The translations under genes were made by a program, and so were the position numbers. This document shows, piece by piece, positions 50,869-60,182 of a stretch of DNA of 64,000 bases. The DNA comes from Clostridia bacterium. GTDB taxonomy: Bacteria > Bacillota > Clostridia > Christensenellales > Aristaeellaceae. The notes beneath the pieces are model-generated. The model saw only the letters and a program-made list of their open reading frames with translations, had not been told where the DNA came from and ran no database searches. Every line of letters starts with the position of its first letter. Position 1 is the first letter of the stretch. Location: NCBI GenBank assembly GCA_017512805.1, contig JAFWES010000060.1, forward strand, positions 1 through 64,000, in the 5' to 3' direction.

Positions 50869-51542
50869 GGGAAGGAGATCTCCTTTTCCGGCTTGTCCGC
50901 ATTTGAAAAAAGAACGCCGCCCCGCAGTTCCTCCACGGCTGGCAGGTCCTCATGGCTGGGGATCCCCCGCCGGTTCCAATACGCCCTGCTGCGGAAGCCG
51001 GTATTCAGCATCCAGGGCATCACCCCGGTGTCCCGTGTGCTCTCATAATCCGCTTCCGTGTCTCCCACCAGGAGGGCCGGCCCCCGGTCTCCCAGGGATT
51101 TCAGCACCTGCCCTTTCGCTTCGCCCGCGTTCATCGGAGAGACGATGAACAGATCCTCCGGCCCGAGCCAGGGAAACCTGGCCTGGACCATCCGTTTGAT
51201 CCACTCCTGATTCTGCCGGGCGGAAAGAACGATCACCCGACAGCCTGCCGCACGGTAGGTCTCCACTACCGCGCAGCGCTTCTCCATCCATTTGTCCAGC
51301 CGAAGATACGCTTCCTCCTCGATCCGCGCGGCCCACTCCCGGCTGATGCGTTCCCGCTCCTCCGGCGTGACGGGATACCGTTCCCGCAAAAAATCGCGGG
51401 TGCTCCGTCCCTCCCGCTTAAAGGTCAGGTACTCCTCGTCGGCAGGGGGCAGCTCCCGCTCCCGCAAAAGATCGTTCAGCACGGCCAGATGCCGCGGCGC
51501 ACTGTCAATCAGCGTTCCGTCCAGGTCACAGATGATCAGCAT
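50865..51542 (-). CDS. HAD-family phosphatase
   Basis: This 225-residue protein carries the HAD nucleophile motif DLDGTLID (D6 and D8), a helical cap at about 20-85, motif II in VIVLSARQNQ, and the acidic motif VGDTEADYE. The length and cap fit small-phosphosugar phosphatases. It overlaps the ATP-grasp gene upstream by 17 bases and the GT2 gene downstream by 4 bases, so the three are very probably one functional unit. Its substrate may be the phosphorylated form of the compound made by the ATP-grasp enzyme; this is inference. Confidence 0.88.
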   Translation of the reverse strand: MLIICDLDGTLIDSAPRHLAVLNDLLRERELPPADEEYLTFKREGRSTRDFLRERYPVTPEERERISREWAARIEEEAYLRLDKWMEKRCAVVETYRAAGCRVIVLSARQNQEWIKRMVQARFPWLGPEDLFIVSPMNAGEAKGQVLKSLGDRGPALLVGDTEADYESTRDTGVMPWMLNTGFRSRAYWNRRGIPSHEDLPAVEELRGGVLFSNADKPEKEISFP

Positions 51543-52458
51543 GATACACTTTTTCCTCGTAATACCGGGTGACGACGGACTGCCACCGCACGTCCCGGTT
51601 CAGCGTTCCTTCGAAGGGTTTTCCTTCCGCAAAGGACAGCCAGGAATCCAGATAGCCCTCACAGACCGCCAGGGTGGCCGCCCCGCAGCCGGAAAACCGG
51701 GGATTGACCTCCACGAACCAGTACCGGCCCCCTTCATCCCGGATAAACTGCAGATTGGAAAAACCGGGAATCGGATACGCCTCCAGAATTTTCTCCGCCA
51801 GGGCGATGAGGCCGGTCTCTTTTTCCACCAGCACCTTGGTCGCCACGCCGCTCTTGACCTCCAGCCTTTTCCGGGGCACCAGATAGGCCGGTTTCCCAAA
51901 GGGGTCGCAGAGGGCGTCCACCGTATATTCCTCACCGGATACATAGGTTTGGAGCAGGTTTTCCTTCAGGTCGGATTCTGGGCACGGCTCCCCCGGGGCC
52001 AGGATCGTGACGCCCTTGCTTCCCACGGAGATTCTCTTTTTCAGCACCCGGGGCCGGGAGGGATCGTCCCTGTCCAGCCGCGCGGGCACCGGGATCCCGA
52101 TCCTCTCCATCGCCCGGCAGGAATCGATTTTGTCATGGAACAGACGAATGACCGGAGCCTCCGCCAGCAGCATGCCGCAGGGAATTTGTTCCCTTTTATC
52201 CGCCAGGAATACCACTTCTTCGTCATGGACGGGAATCAACAGATCCGCCCCAAACCGCCGGATCGCGCCCAGCAGCGCGGGGAAAAACCCCGGATCCGCC
52301 GCCGGCGGGATTTGCGCAAACGCGTCCGCCATCATGCTGCCGGCGGTATAGCCGTAGGGATTCAGATCCGTTCCCGCCACGGAAATCCCCTTCCTTTTCA
52401 GGAACCGGATCAGATTGACACTGGTGGCCGTTCCCACGGAGGTAATCAGAATGGTCAT
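51526..52458 (-). CDS. ATP-grasp ligase (carbamoyl-phosphate-synthase-like)
   Basis: This 310-residue protein has an N-terminal Rossmann-like part (TILITSVGTATSVNLIRFL) and an ATP-grasp fold. ATP-binding parts are RPRVLKKRISVGSKGV and LLQTYVSGEEYTVD, and the metal-binding EVNPRFSG near residue 255 is diagnostic. ATP-grasp ligases in glycan loci join amino acids or carboxylates to sugars or amines through acyl-phosphates. It is tightly coupled to the HAD and GT2 genes, so an unusual amino-acyl or carboxyl substituent on the polymer is possible. Confidence 0.88.
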   Translation of the reverse strand: MTILITSVGTATSVNLIRFLKRKGISVAGTDLNPYGYTAGSMMADAFAQIPPAADPGFFPALLGAIRRFGADLLIPVHDEEVVFLADKREQIPCGMLLAEAPVIRLFHDKIDSCRAMERIGIPVPARLDRDDPSRPRVLKKRISVGSKGVTILAPGEPCPESDLKENLLQTYVSGEEYTVDALCDPFGKPAYLVPRKRLEVKSGVATKVLVEKETGLIALAEKILEAYPIPGFSNLQFIRDEGGRYWFVEVNPRFSGCGAATLAVCEGYLDSWLSFAEGKPFEGTLNRDVRWQSVVTRYYEEKVYHADHL

Positions 52459-52476
52459 GGGTTTTCATCCTTCCTT

Positions 52477-54033
52477 TCAGAATTTCACCACCAATACATC
52501 ATTGATGACCTGGATGGAACCGGCTTCGGGATAGTGGGGCATGGCAAGCACCTCCGGCAGATCGGAAAGCTCCGGCCCCCAATACGGCTGGGGATAATAG
52601 CCGCACCACCGCTCCATAAAAAGGTCCCAGGAATAGGCGTTCAGATATTCCGTCAGGTTATCCCCATAGGGGTTCAGCTCGATGAAATCCAGTTCATCCA
52701 TATGGTAGATGGAGGGGCTTTCGATTTCCCCCGCGTTCAGGAAAGCCACCGGACGGTCCGGATGGTAATCCGGGGTGGATTGAATCCGGGTAATCAGGGT
52801 GCTGAAGAAGGAGATGGCCTCCTGCTGTTCAAAGGTTGCCCGCATATAGCACTGGTTGTCGAACCGGCAGTACATGACGCCCGTCAGGCCCAGCATGACC
52901 GCGGCCGCCGCCGACAGCATTTTCCGCGGCCGCGGGGCCTGAATCTCGACCCGGTCCAGCAGCCAGATCAGCAGCGCGAACTGCATGACCTGTCCGTAGG
53001 TCATGAGCCCATGCACCCCTTCGCACATGACGAATATAAAATTGCAGCCCAGGGGAAACAGCAGCAGGAGCAGAAAGAGCAGCGCCGCTTTGGCCCGGAG
53101 CCCGCTCATCCAGGTTTTCAGGATCAGGCGGACGCCCAGCGCTGCGTCAATCCCCAGCATCAGCAGATACACATAATGCAGATGCATGGGGTACATATCG
53201 TAGCTGACATTCCGGGCGGGGATGAAAAACTCCCTGTATCCGTCCAGCGCCCGCTGGAGATAGACGCTCAGAGAGGTGGAGGTCACCTGGTTGACGCCCT
53301 TGTAATCGCTCAGCTCCATCTGGAACTTATTCAGGAAAAAGCGGTTGGCGGCGGCATAAAAAACCATGACCCCGGCCACAAACACGATCTGCAGCGCCAC
53401 CTGCCGGAAGAACGCCGGCAGGGATTCTTCCCGCTCGGAAAGGCGGCGCATGTCATGCAGAAGGATGATCGTCAGCAGCATGGGGAGGAAGGCCTGGTAG
53501 GTCCCCACGGAACAGCCCCCCAGGACGATGGCCGGCAGTTTGGCCCACCAGGGAAGATCCCGGCAGATGAGCCACCCGGCCGCAACCATCATCAGCATCG
53601 CCAGCATATAGTAGGGCATGGTATAGTTGAAGCCAAAGTACGCCGTCATCACCGGGAAGACCACCATCAGCCCGCCCAACGCCGCGCAAAGGCCCCTGCG
53701 GCGGATGGACAGCAGATCCGCCAGCAGCATCGCCGCCCCGGCCACACAGAGGATGGAGAAGAATCCGTTCATGATGGGCAGGCTGTAATGCCCGTCCCCG
53801 AAGAGCATGATCTCCAGCACGCCCATAACGTGCAGCATCCAGCGGCCGGAGGTCAGGGTGGTCCCCACCCCGAAAAGAGCCAGGATATCATCATGATAGG
53901 ACAGCTTGTTGAACAGCCCGGTCCCGTGGGCAATCACACCGGAGAGCAGCGCGCAGATCAGAATCGCCCGGCCGCGGGCCTTATTCTCCGCCCAAAGGGG
54001 GGAAAGGGCTTTCGATGCTTTTTCAGGAGCCAT
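52477..54033 (-). CDS. GtrII-like polytopic glycosyltransferase, paralog 4
   Basis: This 518-residue membrane protein has the same layout as the three other paralogs: the acidic pair YHDDILALFGVGT, TSGRWMLHVMGVLE, SLPIMNGFFS and the tail EVLAMPHYPEAGSIQ ending in VVVKF. It is the most divergent of the four in its tail. It sits between a membrane protein gene (54055) and the ATP-grasp gene in block 5, each spaced by about 20 bases, so it is part of that transcript. Confidence 0.85.
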   Translation of the reverse strand: MAPEKASKALSPLWAENKARGRAILICALLSGVIAHGTGLFNKLSYHDDILALFGVGTTLTSGRWMLHVMGVLEIMLFGDGHYSLPIMNGFFSILCVAGAAMLLADLLSIRRRGLCAALGGLMVVFPVMTAYFGFNYTMPYYMLAMLMMVAAGWLICRDLPWWAKLPAIVLGGCSVGTYQAFLPMLLTIILLHDMRRLSEREESLPAFFRQVALQIVFVAGVMVFYAAANRFFLNKFQMELSDYKGVNQVTSTSLSVYLQRALDGYREFFIPARNVSYDMYPMHLHYVYLLMLGIDAALGVRLILKTWMSGLRAKAALLFLLLLLFPLGCNFIFVMCEGVHGLMTYGQVMQFALLIWLLDRVEIQAPRPRKMLSAAAAVMLGLTGVMYCRFDNQCYMRATFEQQEAISFFSTLITRIQSTPDYHPDRPVAFLNAGEIESPSIYHMDELDFIELNPYGDNLTEYLNAYSWDLFMERWCGYYPQPYWGPELSDLPEVLAMPHYPEAGSIQVINDVLVVKF

Positions 54034-54054
54034 GAATTCATTTTCCTTTCCGGA

Positions 54055-55533
54055 TCAGCCGGGTTCCCGGCGGTGTTCGGGGATGCGCAGCCGCTTTTTC
54101 AGCCTTCCCAGAAGCGCATTCAGCCCCATCAGGGACACGGCGGCGTGCATGATCATCATCAGAAACAGGGACGGATAAAAATACCGGAAGTCGAAGGCAG
54201 GGGTATCCAGCAGGTACGCCAGATAATAGAAAACGGCCATCCAGAAAGTGAACGAGTAGGTTTCCCGCAGGGGATGTTTCCGGATCCGCAGAACGACCAC
54301 CGTCAGCAGGGACAGCAGGAAGGAGACCCAGGGCCTGAGGACATAGAAGCCCAGCAGATCGCATAGCCTGATAAAGGAATCATGAAAGGCGTGCCGCTGG
54401 GGGGAATCATTGAAGCCGTACTCCGCCATCCGGTCCCAGCGATTATAGTCATATTCCGAATAGTCCAGCTCCATGCTGATTCCCATGGTCTTTTTGATAA
54501 AATCCCCCTTCAGCCGCAGAAAAGCCCCCGGCTCCCGGAAAAACAGCTCCGCGTATTTTCTGGCCGCCGTCACGGTGGCTCCCGGAGCGGACATTTTCCG
54601 GATTCCCAGGGCGTCGCCCCACATAAAGTTGCCGGCGGTATCCTCGGTACTGGTCTCCAGCGCCAGCCGGGTGCTCCCTTCCCCGCCGATCTCATCCAGG
54701 TAATTCTGATACTCCGGCTGTTTTTCCTCCGGCAGCCGCTGGATGACGGAAAGCATTTCCCACACCAGCCCGGAGGAGGCGGTCGAATAAGAATGGATAT
54801 CAAAAACCCGGGAAGGCACCGCCGTGAACACGATGCCCCCCATCAGGGCCAGGAGCATCGGCCATCTGCGGACAGACCCCCGGGGCGTCCGGAACAGCTG
54901 GAAAACCAGCACCGGCAGCACCGTCAGGGCGTTGGTGCGGTATCCGAAGGCGACGAAAGACGCAAAGAACACCAGAAAAAGCTCCAGCGCCCTGTCCCCC
55001 CTGCTTTTTTCCGCCCCCGCCCGCAGAAACAGCAGCATCAGGCAGACCAGCCCCGCGGCGCAGCCGACTCCCGCCTCATAATAGACCGCCATGCCGTAAA
55101 TCAGAGGACTCAGGCCGAAAAGGACCATCTGGATCCGGGGACAAACCGGGTTCAGCTCCCGGATCAGAAGGAACGCCGCAGCAAAAAAGGCAAACGCCTG
55201 CGCAAAGGTGTATAATCCCACATGGCCGGTCAGCCCCTGGCTGAAGGCCATAAAAAAAGAGGGAATGACCGTAAAGGCGTTATCTGTATTCAAGGGGAAG
55301 CGATGCCCTGTCAGGGTTTTGATCACGGCGTTGAGTACGGCTCCGCCGGTGGTCACCCGGACGTAGGAGTCGGAATACCAGATCCCGGGATAGGAAATAA
55401 AGGTGGCCAGCAGGGCCAGTACGGCGCTCCACAGAAAGAGCCCCCGGTGCGCGGCGGCACGGCTGCCAAAATACCCGCGGGAGGAAAGCGCCCGCCAGCG
55501 GCTGCCGCCCGCGGATGTTTGTTGTCCTGCCAT
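54055..55533 (-). CDS. Unassigned polytopic membrane protein (DUF6020-like)
   Basis: This 492-residue protein has about eleven membrane helices. The first outside loop YPGIWYSDSYVRVTTGGAV, in part YPGIWYSDSYV, resembles the acidic loop motif of the protein at 32252 (CPGGFDGD) and of DUF6020-type proteins, so a GT-C role is possible. It is in block 5 between the Wzx-type flippase and the GtrII-like gene. It has its own predicted promoter (55601-55630) about 65 bases upstream, so it can be expressed apart from the upstream part of the block. Confidence 0.7.
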   Translation of the reverse strand: MAGQQTSAGGSRWRALSSRGYFGSRAAAHRGLFLWSAVLALLATFISYPGIWYSDSYVRVTTGGAVLNAVIKTLTGHRFPLNTDNAFTVIPSFFMAFSQGLTGHVGLYTFAQAFAFFAAAFLLIRELNPVCPRIQMVLFGLSPLIYGMAVYYEAGVGCAAGLVCLMLLFLRAGAEKSRGDRALELFLVFFASFVAFGYRTNALTVLPVLVFQLFRTPRGSVRRWPMLLALMGGIVFTAVPSRVFDIHSYSTASSGLVWEMLSVIQRLPEEKQPEYQNYLDEIGGEGSTRLALETSTEDTAGNFMWGDALGIRKMSAPGATVTAARKYAELFFREPGAFLRLKGDFIKKTMGISMELDYSEYDYNRWDRMAEYGFNDSPQRHAFHDSFIRLCDLLGFYVLRPWVSFLLSLLTVVVLRIRKHPLRETYSFTFWMAVFYYLAYLLDTPAFDFRYFYPSLFLMMIMHAAVSLMGLNALLGRLKKRLRIPEHRREPG

Positions 55534-55600
55534 TCCTTCCGGCTCCCTTCTTTTTCTTCGGCTTCCCGATCCGACCGCGGCCGGCCGGGATGAACAGTTT

Positions 55601-55630
55601 ATTTTACAATAGAAAAAGACGCTCCGTCAA
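55601..55630 (-). promoter_or_regulatory. Predicted internal sigma-A promoter in glycan block 5
   Basis: On the minus strand TTGACG (55625-55630), an 18-base spacer and TAAAAT (55601-55606) are present. The TGA of the -35 box is the stop codon of the Wzx-type gene. Confidence 0.65.
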
Positions 55631-57132
55631 TCCCCGGAGCGTCTCGCTTTTTGCCGGAGCCACCGCTTTTCATCCGCCGTCAGTCCGATCAGCCAGAGCA
55701 GGATCCCATACAGCAGCGCATAGCCGGCCGCCAGCGCCAGCAGGGTGCCCCAGCCGTGAACCGGAATGTTCCGGATCAGGAGCCGGCAGATTCCGCACAG
55801 GCCCGCTGCCGGCAGGGTCCAGCGCAGAAGGGTTTTCCAGAAGGTCACCACATTCAGGCCGATGCGGAAATGGTAATACAGATTCATGAAGACTCCGTGC
55901 CCCGCCAGGACCGCCAGAAGCGTCCCCAGGCTGGTGCCCGTCACCCCCCAGCGGCGGATCAGCAGCACGCTGATCCCCACGTTGGCGCAGGCCACCAGGA
56001 AGTAGATCACCGACCGGGGGCGGTGCATGTTTCTCGCGTTTTGGATGGTCACGCCCAGGGTCTGGACCGATGGGATGTAGGACGCCAGCATCAGAATCAC
56101 CGCCGCGGGATAGGAGGTTTCGTACTCCGGACCCGCCCACAGCGCGATAAAAGGCTTCCCCAGCAGGATAAATCCCGTCAGCACCAGCAGGAGAATCGTG
56201 TTGTTGTACCGGCCGATGCGGGTAAATATGGCCGTCATTCTGTCCGGATCCGCTCCCTCCACGGCGGCGCGGTTCGCCTCCGGGATAAACATCTCCGGCA
56301 CCACCCAGGAGTAAAAGGTGTAATAGGTCTTCAGTTCAAAGGCCACGCTGTATACGGCCACCGCCCCAGTGCCCATCATCCTCCCCAGCAGGAACTTGTC
56401 CACATTGGTATTCAGTTGATCCACCACGTCGCTGAGAAAGATGAAGAAGGTGAAGGTGAAGAGGCTGGCAAACAGCGTTTTGTCAAACCGCCCGAACAAA
56501 AAACGCATGCGCAGTTTTCGCAGGGCATACGTCATGTTCAGGGTCAGCCGCAGCACGGTGAGGCCCAGGGTCACGCTGACCACGCCCACCGAACCCTTCC
56601 CCATGTACAGCAGAGGCAGGCTCAGCAGGGGAATCAGCACATTCAGCAGGATGGTCACGGACTGTTTGAACACAAAGCGTTCGTTGGCGGCAATGTAGAC
56701 CGTAAAGGCGGTGTTGGGGAAGGAGACCGCCAGGTTGGCCACCAGCAGGATCATCAGGATCCGGGCGGTGGCGTAGTCCGCCTCCGTCAGGCGGCTGCCG
56801 AGCAGGTGGATATTCCGGATCATAAACGCTCCCGCGATCACGCACAGCAGGGCAATAAACAAAAACACCCGCAGGAACATGCCGTTCAGCCGGGCGATTC
56901 CGTCCTCGCTGCCCTGGGCCTTCTCCCGGGAATAGAAACTGATATACGCCCCGCTGAACCCGAAGTTCATCAGGTTCAGGTAGTTCACCACCGACTGCAC
57001 CAGCTGATACAGGCCGTATTCGCTCTGGCCCAGGATCCGGATCATCAGCGGGGTATACACCAGATTCACCAGCAGGGCCGTGGCCTGGGCCACGAGCGAG
57101 AGCATGACCCCCCGGCGGATTTGCCTGTTCAT
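55627..57132 (-). CDS. Wzx-type oligosaccharide flippase (MOP superfamily)
   Basis: This 501-residue protein has twelve to fourteen membrane helices and the N-terminal pattern of polysaccharide translocases (GVMLSLVAQATALLVNLVYTPLMI in part, LLVNLVYTPLMIRILG, then EYGLYQLVQS). It is predicted to turn undecaprenyl-diphosphate-linked repeat units from the inside to the outside of the membrane. The ATGA overlap with the upstream GT2 gene indicates coupling. No Wzy polymerase is certain in the window, although one of the unassigned polytopic proteins could be one. Confidence 0.92.
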   Translation of the reverse strand: MNRQIRRGVMLSLVAQATALLVNLVYTPLMIRILGQSEYGLYQLVQSVVNYLNLMNFGFSGAYISFYSREKAQGSEDGIARLNGMFLRVFLFIALLCVIAGAFMIRNIHLLGSRLTEADYATARILMILLVANLAVSFPNTAFTVYIAANERFVFKQSVTILLNVLIPLLSLPLLYMGKGSVGVVSVTLGLTVLRLTLNMTYALRKLRMRFLFGRFDKTLFASLFTFTFFIFLSDVVDQLNTNVDKFLLGRMMGTGAVAVYSVAFELKTYYTFYSWVVPEMFIPEANRAAVEGADPDRMTAIFTRIGRYNNTILLLVLTGFILLGKPFIALWAGPEYETSYPAAVILMLASYIPSVQTLGVTIQNARNMHRPRSVIYFLVACANVGISVLLIRRWGVTGTSLGTLLAVLAGHGVFMNLYYHFRIGLNVVTFWKTLLRWTLPAAGLCGICRLLIRNIPVHGWGTLLALAAGYALLYGILLWLIGLTADEKRWLRQKARRSGD

Positions 57133-58154
57133 GATTTCTTTCCTCCCCCGAAGACCTGGGTCAGCGCGTACAGCACCCGGGGCGGGCTTTCCAGGCAGGC
57201 GGATCGTACAAACGCCCGGATCTTTCTGTGCCAGGCCGCGTCCTGTTCCGGGTAATTGAGCAGCCGGATCCCTTCCTCAAAATCCGCCCGGCGGCAGATA
57301 TTCAGATAGGTTTCGAAGCGTTCCGGCCGAATCTGATCCCGCAGCTTCCTTCGCAGCAGCCAGGCCATGATCACCGCTGTGGCATACCGGGCCGTCAGGT
57401 CTTTTTCCCACGTTTTCCCCATGACGGCCAGAGCGGTTCCCATTCCGGCCACGTTCAGGGCCGCCCGTTCGGAGGGATTGATGCTGTGATACAGGCTGGC
57501 GTCCTCCTGCCGGTAGGCATAGACCGGGCGGTGAATCCGAACCATCTTTCCCGCCGCCAGCGCGTTCAGAATGATTTCGTTATCATCAAAGAAGTTCAGC
57601 CGCTCCAGCAGCGCCAGATTCTCCGGGGTATGAACGCTCCGCCGGTAGACGCAGGCTCCGGCGTGGGTATACTGCCAGCGCAGATACTTTTTCCGGTGCT
57701 CGAACACCGGCGTATGGCTGCCGGAATGCTTGGCCTTCAAAGGCTCCCCTTCCCGCCAGGTCCAGGTGTCAAAGCCCACCACCGTCACCTCGGGATGCGC
57801 CTCCAGAACGCTGATCGCCTCCGGGATAAAGTCCGTTTCCGAATAAAAGTCGTCTCCGTCGATGATGCAATAGCAGTCCCCGGTCGCATGCCGAACCAGG
57901 TTCAGCCGGTTCGCCCCCGCCCGCTCCACCGCCGTATAGGTCTTTTCCGGATCCCGGGGCATCACAAACAGCCGGATATGCTCCGGATCCCGATGGACAT
58001 ATTCCTGTTCCAATTCAATGCTGCCGTCGGTGGAGCCGTCATCCCCGATGAGAATTTCCCAGTCTTCCGGTTTCTCCAGGGCCAGGAGGCTTCCCATGCT
58101 CTGGGGAATACAGCGTTTTTGCTGGTAATAGGTCACGAGGAAGGAGATTTTCAA
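57129..58154 (-). CDS. GT2 family glycosyltransferase
   Basis: This 341-residue cytoplasmic enzyme has a GT-A fold with ISFLVTYYQQKR, IGDDGSTDGSIE and CYCIIDGDDFY (the D-x-D site). The C-terminal third is helical and lacks membrane segments. The TTG start is chosen because GGAGG lies 8 bases upstream. It follows the FdtB-like aminotransferase by 18 bases, so it may add the amino sugar that this group makes, but the donor is not proven. Confidence 0.9.
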   Translation of the reverse strand: MKISFLVTYYQQKRCIPQSMGSLLALEKPEDWEILIGDDGSTDGSIELEQEYVHRDPEHIRLFVMPRDPEKTYTAVERAGANRLNLVRHATGDCYCIIDGDDFYSETDFIPEAISVLEAHPEVTVVGFDTWTWREGEPLKAKHSGSHTPVFEHRKKYLRWQYTHAGACVYRRSVHTPENLALLERLNFFDDNEIILNALAAGKMVRIHRPVYAYRQEDASLYHSINPSERAALNVAGMGTALAVMGKTWEKDLTARYATAVIMAWLLRRKLRDQIRPERFETYLNICRRADFEEGIRLLNYPEQDAAWHRKIRAFVRSACLESPPRVLYALTQVFGGGKKS

Positions 58155-58172
58155 TCCGTCCGCCTCCTCCGT

Positions 58173-59270
58173 TCAGTGCCTGTTCAGGACGCTTGCCACA
58201 TGCAGCACCTGCTCTTCGGTCATTCCGGGGTACAAAGGCAGGCTCAGCTCCGTCGCTGCCAGCATTTCCGCCGCCGGAAAATCCCCCTGACGATACCCCA
58301 GCTCCCGATAGGCTTCCTGCAGATGAATCGGAATCGGATAGTGGATCAGCGTCTGGATTCCCTCCTCCGCCAGCTCCGTCCGCAGGCGCTCCCGGTCGTC
58401 GCAAAGCACCGGAAAAATATGGTATCCGTTCCCGGGGTCTTTTTTTAACAGGCGAATCCGGGGATTCCTGATCTCCCCTGCATAGAGGGCAGCCAGCCGT
58501 CTCCGCTCCGCCGTCCAGGCGTCCAGATGGGGCAGCTTGACCCGCAGCAGCGCCGCCTGCAGCTCGTCCAGCCGGGAGTTGACCCCCTGGGCCTCGTGGC
58601 GGTATTTTTTTTCCGAGCCGTAATTGCCGAGCATGCGAACCCGCCGGGCCAGCTCCGGGTCATCGGTCACCACCGCGCCCGCGTCCCCCATCGCGCCCAG
58701 ATTCTTCCCCGGGTAAAAGGAAAAACCCGCCCCGCCGCCGAAGCTTCCGGCTTTTTTTCCGTTCCGGACCGCGCCGTGGGCCTGGGCGGCATCTTCCAGA
58801 AGGAAAAGCCCGTGCTCCCCTGCCAGCTTTTCAAAGCCTTCCATCTCCGCTATCCGGCCATAGAGATGCACGACCATGATGGCCTTCGTCCGGGACGTAA
58901 TATGCTTCGCCGCCTCCGCCGGCGTTATCAGGGCGGTTTCCGGGTCCGGATCTACCAGCACCGGCGTCGCCCCCACATAGGAAATCGCCAGCACGCTGGC
59001 AATAAAGGTATTGGCCGGAACCAGCACCTCGTCGCCCTCCCCGATCTTCGCCGCCAGCAGAATCAGGCGCAGCGCGTCCAGCCCGTTTCCCACGCCCACA
59101 CAGTATTTCGTTCCGCAATAGGCCGCGAAGGCCTGTTCGAAAGCCTCGTCTTCTTCCCCGCCGATGAACCATTCCCGATCCATCACCCGTTTCCAGGCGG
59201 CGTCCAGCTCCGCCCGCAGGGGATCGTGCATCTTTCCGAAGTCCGTATAGGGCACCCGCATCCCGCTCAT
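58173..59270 (-). CDS. DegT/DnrJ/EryC1 aminotransferase, FdtB/QdtB-like
   Basis: This 365-residue PLP enzyme is predicted to transaminate a dTDP-3-keto-6-deoxyhexose to the 3-amino sugar. The PLP lysine is K189 in [16 protein letters not shown]160 in [10 protein letters not shown] binds the cofactor pyridine, and [11 protein letters not shown] is the substrate side. It overlaps the FdtA-type ketoisomerase gene by 4 bases. That partner is what points to a C3 aminotransferase, not a C4 one. The product would be dTDP-3-amino-3,6-dideoxy-galactose or -glucose; the two cannot be told apart here. Confidence 0.92.
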   Translation of the reverse strand: MSGMRVPYTDFGKMHDPLRAELDAAWKRVMDREWFIGGEEDEAFEQAFAAYCGTKYCVGVGNGLDALRLILLAAKIGEGDEVLVPANTFIASVLAISYVGATPVLVDPDPETALITPAEAAKHITSRTKAIMVVHLYGRIAEMEGFEKLAGEHGLFLLEDAAQAHGAVRNGKKAGSFGGGAGFSFYPGKNLGAMGDAGAVVTDDPELARRVRMLGNYGSEKKYRHEAQGVNSRLDELQAALLRVKLPHLDAWTAERRRLAALYAGEIRNPRIRLLKKDPGNGYHIFPVLCDDRERLRTELAEEGIQTLIHYPIPIHLQEAYRELGYRQGDFPAAEMLAATELSLPLYPGMTEEQVLHVASVLNRH

Positions 59271-59683
59271 GCTTCTTCCTCCCCGCGTTCCCGGATCCCG
59301 GCCAGAAAAGCGTCATAATCCCGGATATAATCCGATTCATCGTAAAGCTGATCCGCCAGAACCATGAGCACGGCGTCTTCCGAGAAATCCGTCATCACGC
59401 GCCAGATCATGGAAGACAGGTACAGCCCTTTGTTTGGCCGGTCCAGCATGACCTCTGCCTTTTCCTTCCCGTTATCCAGAATGATTTTGCACTGTCCCCG
59501 GACACAGACCAATACCTGCTTCAGGGTTTTGTGGGCATGATATCCCCGGCTGACCCCCGGCTGGGTATTGTACATAAAATAGCAGCGCCGCAGGGTAAAG
59601 GGGATGTTTTTATTTTCCTCCAGAGAGATCAAAATCCCACGTTCATCCCCATGTTCCGCAAATTCAAAGGTTGTAATTTCCAC
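59267..59683 (-). CDS. dTDP-4-keto-6-deoxyglucose 3,4-ketoisomerase, FdtA/QdtA-like
   Basis: This 138-residue cupin moves the keto group of the RmlB product from C4 to C3. The family motif [11 protein letters not shown] (about 46-56) holds the essential histidines, and the whole protein is one cupin barrel of standard length. The GTG start is used because it is the first start after the preceding gene and has AGAAGG next to it. It is directly coupled to the FdtB-like gene. Product stereochemistry (Fuc3N or Qui3N path) is not clear from sequence by eye. Confidence 0.92.
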   Translation of the reverse strand: MEITTFEFAEHGDERGILISLEENKNIPFTLRRCYFMYNTQPGVSRGYHAHKTLKQVLVCVRGQCKIILDNGKEKAEVMLDRPNKGLYLSSMIWRVMTDFSEDAVLMVLADQLYDESDYIRDYDAFLAGIRERGEEEA

Positions 59684-59707
59684 CTTCTCACCCTTTCTGG
59701 CGAATAT

Positions 59708-60154
59708 TTACTCCCCGTTTCCCACTTTCTTTTGAAAAACCAGCAGTTTGCTCAGCACGTAGTTGGCAATGATAATGATGAACTGGGCAACGAGCTTCAC
59801 CGCCTTGTCCGGCAGCCCCAGCACGGAGACCCCCAGCCCCATGATGATCATCTCCATCCCCAGGGTCGTCAGCCGGGAAAGCACAAATTTCCCCGCTTCC
59901 TTCAGCCGGTTCTGTTCCCTGCTGCGGAAGACAAACCGCCGGTTGGTAAAATAGGCGAACGCCACCGCGCAAATCCAGGAAATCACGTTGGCCGCCTGCA
60001 GCTGCAAAGGCTGCTTCGGATCCAGCACGGTATTGACGCTCAGCCAGTAGGTCGCCAGGCTCACCGCCGTGGTCAGCCCGCCGACAATCAGATAGTTGAT
60101 CTGCTCCCGGTATTTCAGATACAGCTCTTTTCCTTTGTTCCAGATTCCGGTCAA
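59708..60154 (-). CDS. GtrA-family membrane protein, paralog 1
   Basis: This 148-residue protein has four membrane helices with the family patterns YLIVGGLTTAVSLATYW and FAYFTNRRFVF. GtrA proteins are thought to flip undecaprenyl-phosphate sugars from the inside to the outside, as donors for GtrII-type enzymes. The TTG start follows GGGGG by 8 bases. It lies between the secreted protein gene and the FdtA-type gene. A second GtrA protein lies in the same block (62670-63140). Confidence 0.9.
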   Translation of the reverse strand: MTGIWNKGKELYLKYREQINYLIVGGLTTAVSLATYWLSVNTVLDPKQPLQLQAANVISWICAVAFAYFTNRRFVFRSREQNRLKEAGKFVLSRLTTLGMEMIIMGLGVSVLGLPDKAVKLVAQFIIIIANYVLSKLLVFQKKVGNGE

Positions 60155-60182
60155 CGGACAGACCCCCTTTCCCGATTCTTCT

